Part shown: positions 25,440 to 32,032 of the stretch, piece after piece
Layout of the letters: every line of letters begins with the position of its first letter
Numbering within the stretch: position 1 is the stretch's first letter
Source of the DNA: PGYR01 sp040264895
GTDB lineage: Bacteria > Bacteroidota > Ignavibacteria > Kapaibacteriales > UBA2268
Assembly: GCA_040264895.1 (NCBI GenBank)
Contig: JBDQHL010000008.1
Coordinates: forward strand, 1 to 45,576
Length of the DNA stretch: 45,576 nt
Direction: 5' to 3'
Position numbers and translations under genes: made by a program
Notes under the pieces: model-generated
What the model was told of the DNA's origin: nothing
The model's input: the letters and a program-made list of their open reading frames with translations, nothing else
Database searches by the model: none

Positions 25440-26205
25440 ATGATTATGCACATGAATAAATATATATTGCTATTACTACTTCTTTTTATTGCAATAGTAT
25501 CAAATGAGAATAATATGAATGCTAATCAGAACCCATTAGTTTGTGATTTTGATAAAGGCCTATGTGGTGTTGATAGTACAACTGAACAAAATAATAACAT
25601 GATTAATAAAACCGACAAACCAGTAAGAATAATCTACTTTACAGACCCTATTTGCTCTTCATGTTGGGGTATAGAACCACAACTAAGAAAGCTAAAGTTA
25701 GAATACGGCGATGTAATAGAGATAGAATACCGAATGGGTGGTTTGCTACCAGATTGGAGCTTCCGCAGGGGAGTTGGAATAAATTCTCCGAGAGATGTAG
25801 CCAAACACTGGGATGAAGCAAGAAAGTATTATGATATGCCAATAGATGGCGATGTGTGGTTAGAAAATCCACTTGCCTCTTCTTATCCTCCATCAGTGGC
25901 TTATAAAGCAGCCGAAATGCAAGGTAAAGACAAAGCTGCCAAGTTTATGCGTAAAATGAGAGAGATGTTATTCTTAGAAAAGAAAAATATAACAATGTGG
26001 AGCTTTATGACTGAAGCCGCAAAAGAAAGACTATCCAAAAGATTTAGACTCCCTGCTCATTATATATCCTACCCTTACTGCTAAAGAATATTCAACCCTA
26101 TCTGAGAAAGATAGAATGGCTGCCGAGGAAGAGTTAAAAGAATTAGTCGTTAATGGTAAGCTGAACCAAACCGAAACAAAGAACGGCAATTTGTATTATA
26201 GATAA
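25440..26205 (+). pseudogene. DsbA/FrnE-like thioredoxin-fold protein, internal deletion with frameshift
   Basis: The first frame (25440-26084) gives a hydrophobic N-terminus and a DsbA-family start: IIYFTDPICSSCWGIEPQLR, with the active-site-like CSSCW, then MGGLLPDWSFRRG and NPLASSYPPSVAYKAAEMQG. It reaches MTEAAKE and then turns into unlike sequence with an early stop. From about 26026 the +1 frame reads DYPKDLDSLLIIYPTLTAKE, an acidic helix (MAAEEELKELVVNGKLNQTE) and KNGNLYYR, ending at 26205. In related proteins this is the C-terminal region after the thioredoxin domain. The middle, including the cis-Pro loop (RGFPT-type), is missing. The total of 255 codons is short of the roughly 300 usual for the family. 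Likely an inactivated gene, or an assembly deletion. Confidence 0.75.
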
Positions 26206-26293
26206 TTATTCTAACGATTAAAATTATTTGATTGTAAGATATGCTTTATTTGACTAATTTAGTGTCAAATAATAAATTGATACAACCCCATTA

Positions 26294-26585
26294 ATGTCCG
26301 AAAATACTCCAGATCAAAAAGATATTCCTCCTATTGTGAAAAAATCACTCTGGGAAAACCTAGTCGATGCTATAAAGGGAACAGAAGCTGATTATACCAA
26401 AATAAGCATTCGCAAAGCAATTTTCCTCCTTGCTCTTCCAAATACCACTAGCTTATTTGCTCGTGATTGAATTCAACTGGCAGCAGTCAGGTGTGTTTTG
26501 GGGTATGTTCATTTCAGAATTCGCAGTTGGATTGTTCACTTTGTGGCTCTTCACTAAGGGTAAATGGAAAGAGACCGAGGTGTGA
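26294..26585 (+). pseudogene. Remnant of a MATE-family efflux transporter, internal deletion
   Basis: The ATG at 26294 starts a frame reading SLWENLVDAIKGTEADYTKI, SIRKAIFLLALP and then stops at 26470. SxxKAIFLLALP is the usual opening of MATE Na+/drug antiporters before helix 1. From about 26446 the frame shifts to FQIPLAYLLVIEFNW, QQSGVFWGMFISEFAVGLF and WLFTKGKWKETEV, which is a standard MATE C-terminus. Only about 97 codons of roughly 450 remain, so over 1 kb of the middle is gone. The shared CTTCC at the junction (end of LLALP, start of LFQIP) is compatible with microhomology-mediated deletion. It abuts the stop of pth directly. It cannot make a functional transporter. Confidence 0.75.
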
Positions 26586-27176
26586 TTACAAGCTACCAGA
26601 GTTGGCATCACTCATTGCTAACTGAGGAGTTTTTTCTACTATATAGTGCAAAGCTTTCACAGTATAGAGAATGGACTTTGTTAACTCACCATTCCACTCT
26701 TCTTCCGTAAACTCTGACAGAACATAGTCCACTAATTCGCCAAGCCCAAAGTTCTTACTGATTCCCATTCGTAGTCTGTAGAATTGGTCTGTATCAAGGT
26801 GAAAAAGGAGAGATTTTAATCCATTGTGTCCGCCAGCACTGCCACCAATCTTGAGTTGAACTTTACCAAGTGGGAAGTTATATTCATCTACAAGTACTAC
26901 AATGTTTTCAGTTGGCACTTTGTATTTCTTTATCGCCGCTATAACGGTCTCACCAGAATTATTCATATATGTAGTAGGCAATAAGCATAGTATTTTTTTG
27001 CCATTTATCTCTACTTTTGCTTGGTGTGCTTGTAGCTTAGCTGATGGGTTGAAGTCCTTATCATTTCTTAGTACGAATTCGTATAGAGCTAACCAACCAA
27101 TGTTGTGGCGAGTTTTTTGGTATTTGGCTCCTGGGTTACCAAGACCAACAAATATGTAATCAAATTTTTCTTTCAT
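26586..27176 (-). CDS. pth: Peptidyl-tRNA hydrolase
   Basis: 196 residues. Cleaves peptidyl-tRNA that drops off ribosomes, recycling tRNA. The signature VGLGNPGAKYQKTRHNIGW carries the catalytic His (near residue 25) and the first Asn. TYMNNSGE supplies the substrate-binding Asn, LVDEYNFPLGKVQLK the catalytic Asp, and GGSAGGHNGLKS the last conserved loop. Its start at 27176 lies 19 bp below a terminator hairpin that follows rplY, so expression may rely on readthrough or its own promoter. Its stop is immediately adjacent to the stop of the MATE remnant on the other strand. Confidence 0.96.
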   Translation of the reverse strand: MKEKFDYIFVGLGNPGAKYQKTRHNIGWLALYEFVLRNDKDFNPSAKLQAHQAKVEINGKKILCLLPTTYMNNSGETVIAAIKKYKVPTENIVVLVDEYNFPLGKVQLKIGGSAGGHNGLKSLLFHLDTDQFYRLRMGISKNFGLGELVDYVLSEFTEEEWNGELTKSILYTVKALHYIVEKTPQLAMSDANSGSL

Positions 27177-27194
27177 CTGTCATATAATAGTAAT

Positions 27195-27226
27195 AAAAAA
27201 GGGTATTCTCTTTTCAAAGAATACCC
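27195..27226 (-). terminator. Rho-independent terminator between rplY and pth
   Basis: Perfect 9-bp stem GGGTATTCT (27201-27209) with AGAATACCC (27218-27226), 8-nt loop, and a six-A run at 27195-27200, which reads as a T run on the minus strand. It stands between rplY and pth and may attenuate rather than end the transcript. Confidence 0.87.
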
Positions 27227-27255
27227 TATAGTATTTCTAAATTGGAATCGAGTTT

Positions 27256-27897
27256 TTACTCTTCGCCGCCTTCAGAAGACTCCTCGCCTTCCTCAGCTGA
27301 CTCATCACCAATTTCACCTTCTTCTATGCCTTCAGCAGTAGTAGCAGTAGCAACTCTAGGACGAGTAACAGCAGCGACAACAGCGTTGTCTTTAACTACA
27401 ACTTCCAACTCACCAAGGTCGATCTCATTTAATTTAGTGTATTCACCAATTTTAAGTTTTGATATATCTACTTCAATAGATTCAACCAAATCCTTAGGGT
27501 AACATCTTACCTTAACTTTACGAAGTACGTGGTTAAGGATACCACCATTACGAACACCAACTGATTGACCAGTAAGAGTAATAGGAATATTTACAACTAA
27601 TCTGTTTCCAGCAGTCAATCCAACTAAATCAAAGTGAAGAATTTCATCTGTGATTGGGTCAAATTTAACTTCTTTTAGGATACATTTTTTAGTTTCTCCA
27701 CCCTCTATGCTTAAATCAACAACTCTAGTAAGAGAAGTGAACACAACTGGTTTCAAGTCCTTGAAGTTTGAAGTAATAGGAATAGATTCAGTACCATTGA
27801 TGTAGTAAACACCTGGAATGTTACCTTCTTTCCTAACGTCTTTCGCTTTAGTATTCTTAGCGTCTCTTTCAGCTACTTTTAATTCTATAGAAGCCAT
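27256..27897 (-). CDS. rplY: 50S ribosomal protein L25/Ctc
   Basis: 213 residues, the long (TL5/Ctc) form, which binds 5S rRNA in the central protuberance. The N-terminal domain is ASIELKVAERDAKNTKAKDV followed by REGNIPGVYYINGTES. The C-terminal beta domain includes LHFDLVGLTAGNRLVVNIPI and VDISKLKIGEYTKLNEIDL. The last 30 or so residues are very acidic (EEGEIGDESAEEGEESSEGG), a common appendage in this family. It follows prs by 22 bp, an arrangement (prs-rplY-pth) that recurs across bacteria. Confidence 0.96.
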   Translation of the reverse strand: MASIELKVAERDAKNTKAKDVRKEGNIPGVYYINGTESIPITSNFKDLKPVVFTSLTRVVDLSIEGGETKKCILKEVKFDPITDEILHFDLVGLTAGNRLVVNIPITLTGQSVGVRNGGILNHVLRKVKVRCYPKDLVESIEVDISKLKIGEYTKLNEIDLGELEVVVKDNAVVAAVTRPRVATATTAEGIEEGEIGDESAEEGEESSEGGEE

Positions 27898-27919
27898 AAT
27901 TTAAAAACCTGTTTATATA

Positions 27920-28858
27920 TTATCTTTCAATTTCAAATAGAGAGCTCACAGATCTATTATCGTGAGTTCTTATAATTGCTTCAGCAAGCAAATCAGCTAC
28001 TGAAACTACTGTTATTTTTTTCGATTCTTTTCTTAATGGAATAGTATCTGTTACAATCATATTGTCAATTGCATCGCTGTTTTCTATTCTTTCAATTGCT
28101 GGTCCAGAAAAAACTGGATGAACACATACACCAATTATTCGTTTTGCTCCAGCATTTTTCAACCCTTCGGCTGCACCAACAAAGGTGCCACCAGTGTCAA
28201 TCATATCATCTAATATGACTATGTCCTTACCTTTTACTTCACCAATTATGTTCATCACTTCCGATTGGTTGTGATCCGAACGACGTTTGTCAACTAAGAC
28301 TAAATCACCGTCCAATCTTTTGGCATAAGCTCTTGCTGTTCTGACACCACCAACGTCAGGAGAAGCTAAAGTAGGGTTTTTGACCCCCATTTTCTTTATA
28401 GCATTGACCAATACGTTAGAAGCGTAAAGATTATCCAGCGGTATATCAAAGAATCCTTGTATTTGCGAAGAGTGTAAATCAATAGTGATTACTCTATCAG
28501 CACCAGAACGAACCAACAAATTAGCAAGTAGTTTTGAAGTAATTGCGACTCTCGGTTGGTCTTTTCTGTCTTGCCTAGCATACCCATAGTAAGGTATAAC
28601 GGCAGTAACCCTACTGGCAGAAGCTCTTTTGGCTGCATCGATTAACATCAGCAACTCGAAGATATTGTCAGTAGGTGCGAAAGTGGATTGCAAAATAAAT
28701 AAATCCACCCCTCTTACATTCTCATTATACTTAACCCATATTTCACCATCGCTGAAATTCTTAATTGAAGTGTCAGCTAATGATACGCCTAATCCCTCTG
28801 CTACCTTCTTTGATAGAGATAAATTCGATCTTCCGGAAGCAATTTTAATGTCAGACAT
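27920..28858 (-). CDS. prs: Ribose-phosphate pyrophosphokinase
   Basis: 312 residues. Makes PRPP from ribose 5-phosphate and ATP, for nucleotide, His and Trp synthesis. Conserved parts in order: ASGRSNLSLSKKVAEGLG, the flexible-loop/ATP region GYARQDRKDQPRVAI, VITIDLHSSQIQGFFDIP, VLVDKRRSDHNQSEV, and the PRPP-binding VILDDMIDTGGTFVGAAE. Length and motifs are those of class I enzymes. It begins 22 bp after the tRNA-Gln gene and probably shares a transcript with rplY. Confidence 0.97.
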   Translation of the reverse strand: MSDIKIASGRSNLSLSKKVAEGLGVSLADTSIKNFSDGEIWVKYNENVRGVDLFILQSTFAPTDNIFELLMLIDAAKRASASRVTAVIPYYGYARQDRKDQPRVAITSKLLANLLVRSGADRVITIDLHSSQIQGFFDIPLDNLYASNVLVNAIKKMGVKNPTLASPDVGGVRTARAYAKRLDGDLVLVDKRRSDHNQSEVMNIIGEVKGKDIVILDDMIDTGGTFVGAAEGLKNAGAKRIIGVCVHPVFSGPAIERIENSDAIDNMIVTDTIPLRKESKKITVVSVADLLAEAIIRTHDNRSVSSLFEIER

Positions 28859-28880
28859 TTTATATTGTTAAGTGTATTAG

Positions 28881-28952
28881 CTGGGATGGCAGGGATCGAA
28901 CCTGCGTATGACGGTACCAAAAACCGTTGCCTTACCACTTGGCCACATCCCA
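28881..28952 (-). tRNA. tRNA-Gln (anticodon UUG)
   Basis: On the minus strand a 72-nt cloverleaf with acceptor stem TGGGATG (from 28952) pairing with CATCCCA, discriminator G at 28881, D-loop GGCCAAGTGGTAAGGC, anticodon loop with TTG, and T-loop GTTCGATCC. The 3' CCA is not encoded. It lies 22 bp upstream of prs and may be co-transcribed with it. Confidence 0.95.
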
Positions 28953-29081
28953 AATTGTAAAAAAACTACTCTGATCACATCAGAACTCACAAATATAATT
29001 GATGGGAATTTAAATTCAAACTTTCGGAGGGTTTTTTTATATTTTTTTAAGTTTTTCTTTTTTAAAACTTATTTAGATTCA

Positions 29082-29687
29082 TCACTTATCGTGAATTACT
29101 ATCCATTCACCAGTCCAATCGTGCATTATATTAATAGCTGCCTGAGCTCCTGTTCCTGCTACTATTGGATAGTGTGAACTTACATCTGCTAATAGGCCAC
29201 AAACATAAATATTGTCATCGACTTTGTAGTTGTCATGATCGATCGCCACTCTGGAATCATTTGTTGTTCGGGTGAACTTTTTTAGTGGTAAGTCCATACC
29301 ACTAATATTCCATCTCCTGAATCCAGTTGCAATTAGTAAAGTATTAGCTTGGTATTGTTTGCCCTTTTTCTCTGTTATTATAAATCCATTATCTGGTTTT
29401 TCTATCTGAGTGACCATTTTATTATATGTTTTGGCAACTCCATAACCCTCTACTTGATCGCGAAGTTTTTTGATGGCTTTCTTCCCACTAATCCCAGATT
29501 TTACACCAGGGGCGTTATAAAATTTTGCTTTCAGAGCATCAGATCCACCTGTATCAAAGACAGCTACTGTTTTACCAGACATAACTTTCTTATCTTTGAT
29601 TGCTGCAGACATAATAAGAGTAGCGGATAGGCCTGAAATACCACCACCTATGATAGCTAAGTCAAAATGTTTTAATTTATTAGACAT
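29082..29687 (-). CDS. Single-domain FAD flavoprotein, thioredoxin-reductase-like without NADPH domain
   Basis: 201 residues. It begins with the FAD dinucleotide motif DLAIIGGGISGLSA. Mid-protein it has the second FAD contact TLLIATGFRRWNISG. It closes with NIYVCGLLADVSSHYPIVAG, TGAQAAINIMHDW, the C-terminal FAD-binding motif of the thioredoxin reductase family. The NADPH-binding domain (about 130 residues) and the CxxC redox pair are absent, with smooth reading through the join, so this looks like a natural short form rather than damage. It lies 6 bp downstream of a NifX-like gene, a pairing that suggests joint function in metal-cluster or sulfur redox handling. That is an inference. Substrate and electron donor are unknown. 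Confidence 0.75.
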   Translation of the reverse strand: MSNKLKHFDLAIIGGGISGLSATLIMSAAIKDKKVMSGKTVAVFDTGGSDALKAKFYNAPGVKSGISGKKAIKKLRDQVEGYGVAKTYNKMVTQIEKPDNGFIITEKKGKQYQANTLLIATGFRRWNISGMDLPLKKFTRTTNDSRVAIDHDNYKVDDNIYVCGLLADVSSHYPIVAGTGAQAAINIMHDWTGEWIVIHDK

Positions 29688-29693
29688 ATAAAA

Positions 29694-30122
29694 TTAATGG
29701 ATTTTGTCTTCGTGGTTTTCTAAGCTGTTGTTCAAATATTGATGAACTGTTTGTTCAAATTCTTTGTTAGTAGTAATAATTGGCTCCATTTTAAATTGCT
29801 TTACACTATCCCAAGCGTTAGCACACATCCCGCGCGCAATTACAACATTGCAGTCAGATATTGATTTAGCTATTTTCATGTGTTTATCTTTAGCTGCATC
29901 AACTATGTTGAGGGAAAATTTACCAGTTTTGGTACCACTATCTTTAGAGATAAGCTGTGGAACTTCATCGTCTGCCTTATCTACATAAACTTCTCTAAGC
30001 TCATCCGACACAACTTTTCCATCTTCAACGCTGAATACCTTGAAGTATTTAGAAGAACCAAATGTGCCCACAATAGATTCACAGTTCTTTGTTACAATTG
30101 CTATTTTTAACATATTACTCAT
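29694..30122 (-). CDS. NifX/NafY-like (dinitrogenase Fe-Mo cofactor domain) protein
   Basis: 142 residues of the Fe-Mo-Co biosynthesis-domain superfamily, an RNase-H-like fold that carries metal-sulfur clusters in NifX, NafY and the NifB C-terminus. Seen: LKIAIVTKNCESIVGTFGSS at the start, where the usual His/Phe of the cofactor loop is replaced (FGSSKYFKVFSVEDG), and IAKSISDCNVVIARGMCANA near residue 85, the glycine-containing second motif. Three cysteines (near 14, 89 and 98) could coordinate metal. The domain is usually about 110 residues. No nif genes are in the window, so a role outside nitrogen fixation is likely. It is the first gene of a two-gene operon with the short flavoprotein. 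The second Met (LKIA) is an alternative start. Confidence 0.75.
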   Translation of the reverse strand: MSNMLKIAIVTKNCESIVGTFGSSKYFKVFSVEDGKVVSDELREVYVDKADDEVPQLISKDSGTKTGKFSLNIVDAAKDKHMKIAKSISDCNVVIARGMCANAWDSVKQFKMEPIITTNKEFEQTVHQYLNNSLENHEDKIH

Positions 30123-30214
30123 ATTAAGTCACATTTTAATTAATTTTAAACTAACTGCGAAGACGCAACAAATAAAAAATAATTTAAGACAAACTCAAAT
30201 TATAGATAAAAAAC

Positions 30215-30682
30215 TTGAATTCAGAATATTATATGACCTTAGCGATAAAGGAAGCAAAAAATGCACAGGAGCATGATGATATTCCAATTGGCTGCGTTAT
30301 AATTTATAATGACCAGATAATAGCAAGTCAGCACAACAAGGTTGAATTGCATTCAGATAGCACAGCTCACGCTGAAATGTTAGCAATCAGAGAAGCACAG
30401 GAAAAAATTGGACACAAACATTTACTTAACTGTGCAATGTATATAACTTTGGAACCTTGTTCTATGTGTGCTGGTGCAATCGTACTGTCAAGGATAGAGA
30501 AGTTATTTGTAGCTACAAAAGACCCAAAAACTGGGGCTTGTGGTAGTGTGTTGAACATAGTAGATAACGACTCATTAAACCACCGATGTAGTGTTGAATT
30601 TGGATTGTGTGAGTTAGAGTCAGCCACATTGATTAAGAATTTTTTTAAACAGATAAGGCAAAGGAATGGCAGAAGAAATTAG
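30215..30682 (+). CDS. tadA: tRNA-specific adenosine deaminase
   Basis: 155 residues. Converts A34 to inosine in the anticodon of tRNA-Arg(ACG), widening decoding. Zinc and catalytic motifs are visible: the HAE of STAHAEMLAIREA (His ligand and catalytic Glu) and PCSMCAGAIVLSRI (two Cys ligands). DIPIGCVII and the KTGACGSVLNI loop are typical. The TTG at 30215 gives MNSEYYMTLAIKEA, which matches the usual N-terminus (xxYMxLALxEA) better than the internal ATG at 30233, so I take TTG as the start. It overlaps the rsmI start by 17 bp. Confidence 0.95.
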   Translation: MNSEYYMTLAIKEAKNAQEHDDIPIGCVIIYNDQIIASQHNKVELHSDSTAHAEMLAIREAQEKIGHKHLLNCAMYITLEPCSMCAGAIVLSRIEKLFVATKDPKTGACGSVLNIVDNDSLNHRCSVEFGLCELESATLIKNFFKQIRQRNGRRN

Positions 30683-31355
30683 ACCGGCACTTTATGTAGT
30701 ACCCACCCCAATAGGTAATATGGAAGATATATCTTTCAGAGCTATAAAAATACTGAAAGGTGTAGATGTTATAGCATGTGAAGATACAAGAGTAACAGGT
30801 AAATTGTTGTTCCATTACAAGATTAATACCAAAATGATTAGCCACCACGAGCATAATGAAGATCAAAAGTTAGAATTCTTAATAAGTGAGATTTTAACTG
30901 GCAAGTCAATAGCTTTAGTATCGGATGCAGGTACTCCATTAATTTCAGATCCTGGTTTCCCATTGGTTCGTAAGTGTAGGGATGAAGAGATAGATGTTAT
31001 ATCCTTGCCTGGTCCTAGTGCATTTACTACTGCTATTAGTGGAAGTGGTTTTCCTTGCCATCAATTCAAATTTGTTGGATTTGTTCCATCAACTAAAGGA
31101 AGAAAGAATTTTCTGCACGATGTACTAGATAATAATTGTACAGTTGCAATGTACGAATCACCTAACAAGATCAAGCGATTGCTTAAAGACTTGAAGAAAT
31201 ATTCTGATAAAGATTTTAAGATTTGTTTGGCAAGAGAGTTGACAAAGAAGTATGAGGAATATATTTTCGACACAATAGACAATATTCAAAACCGTTTACA
31301 AGATATAAAGTACAAAGGCGAATTTGTAATTTTACTAGATTTGAATGACAAATAA
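30666..31355 (+). CDS. rsmI: 16S rRNA (cytidine-1402-2'-O)-methyltransferase
   Basis: 229 residues. 2'-O-methylates C1402 in the decoding centre of 16S rRNA, using SAM. The canonical marks are all present: LYVVPTPIGNMEDISFRAI, the CEDTR signature (VIACEDTRVTGKLL), HHEHNED, ALVSDAGTPLISDPG and LPGPSAFTTAISGSGFP. It ends after the methylase domain and lacks the C-terminal extension present in E. coli RsmI. It overlaps tadA by 17 bp, implying coupled translation. A second, divergent family member is encoded at 42693-43763. Confidence 0.95.
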   Translation: MAEEIRPALYVVPTPIGNMEDISFRAIKILKGVDVIACEDTRVTGKLLFHYKINTKMISHHEHNEDQKLEFLISEILTGKSIALVSDAGTPLISDPGFPLVRKCRDEEIDVISLPGPSAFTTAISGSGFPCHQFKFVGFVPSTKGRKNFLHDVLDNNCTVAMYESPNKIKRLLKDLKKYSDKDFKICLARELTKKYEEYIFDTIDNIQNRLQDIKYKGEFVILLDLNDK

Positions 31356-31412
31356 AATTTAAATAATTGCCATATTTTCCATAACTTTAAGTTTTTTAAA
31401 ATTGGATTAACT

Positions 31413-32024
31413 ATGTTTATAACATTCGAGGGCATAGATGGCTCCGGAAAAAGCACACAAATATTATTGCTTAGAAAATATTTGGTAAATAACGGACACA
31501 AAGTAGTGACCCTACGCGAACCTGGTGGTACAGAGTTGTCAGAGCATATTAGAGGTGTACTGCTAAATAAAAAGCTCGAAGTTTCTGATGTGTCAGAGCT
31601 TTTGCTTTTCCAAGCTGCCAGAGCAGATCTAGTTGAGCGTATAGTTAAACCAATGTTAGAAGAAGGTAGAATAGTATTAAGCGATAGATTTTATGATTCT
31701 ACAACTGCTTATCAAGGTTATGGAAGAGGTTTGGATTTAGAAATTGTAGAAAAGAGTAACCAAATTGGTAGTCATGGTGTCTTACCTAATATAACCTTTT
31801 ACTTAAAATTAGAAAGAAGTATTGCTCAAGATAGAAGAACTAATGAAGAGCAAGATAGAATGGAGCTTTCCGGCGATGAATTTTACAATAGAGTCATCGA
31901 TGGATACGAAAAACTAGCTGAAAAAGAAGATAGATTCGTTACTTTGGATGCATCTCAAGAAATAAAAGAAATCCACGACAAAGTGGTACAAGAAATTGAA
32001 AAAAGACTAAATTATAATAATTAG
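31413..32024 (+). CDS. tmk: Thymidylate kinase
   Basis: 203 residues. Phosphorylates dTMP to dTDP for DNA synthesis. P-loop FEGIDGSGKST at residues 4-14, the dTMP-binding REPGGTELSEHIR, LFQAARADLVE, and the LID-preceding LSDRFYDSTTAYQGYGRGLD are in order and of normal spacing. The gene lies 57 bp after rsmI and 8 bp before the metalloprotease gene. Confidence 0.96.
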   Translation: MFITFEGIDGSGKSTQILLLRKYLVNNGHKVVTLREPGGTELSEHIRGVLLNKKLEVSDVSELLLFQAARADLVERIVKPMLEEGRIVLSDRFYDSTTAYQGYGRGLDLEIVEKSNQIGSHGVLPNITFYLKLERSIAQDRRTNEEQDRMELSGDEFYNRVIDGYEKLAEKEDRFVTLDASQEIKEIHDKVVQEIEKRLNYNN

Positions 32025-32032
32025 AGGGATTA

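Noticed and set aside
26010..26084. Programmed ribosomal frameshift in the DsbA-like gene
   Set aside because: A frameshift would restore only the frame, not the missing thioredoxin-fold segment. No slippery heptamer with a downstream structure is evident.
29082..29687. Internal deletion in the short flavoprotein, like the nearby pseudogenes
   Set aside because: The frame is continuous, both FAD motifs are intact, and the join between the halves reads smoothly with a normal linker. A natural short form is more likely.
30666..31355. Duplication event linking the two RsmI-family genes in the window
   Set aside because: They differ in signature motifs and context, so they represent old subfamilies rather than a local duplication.
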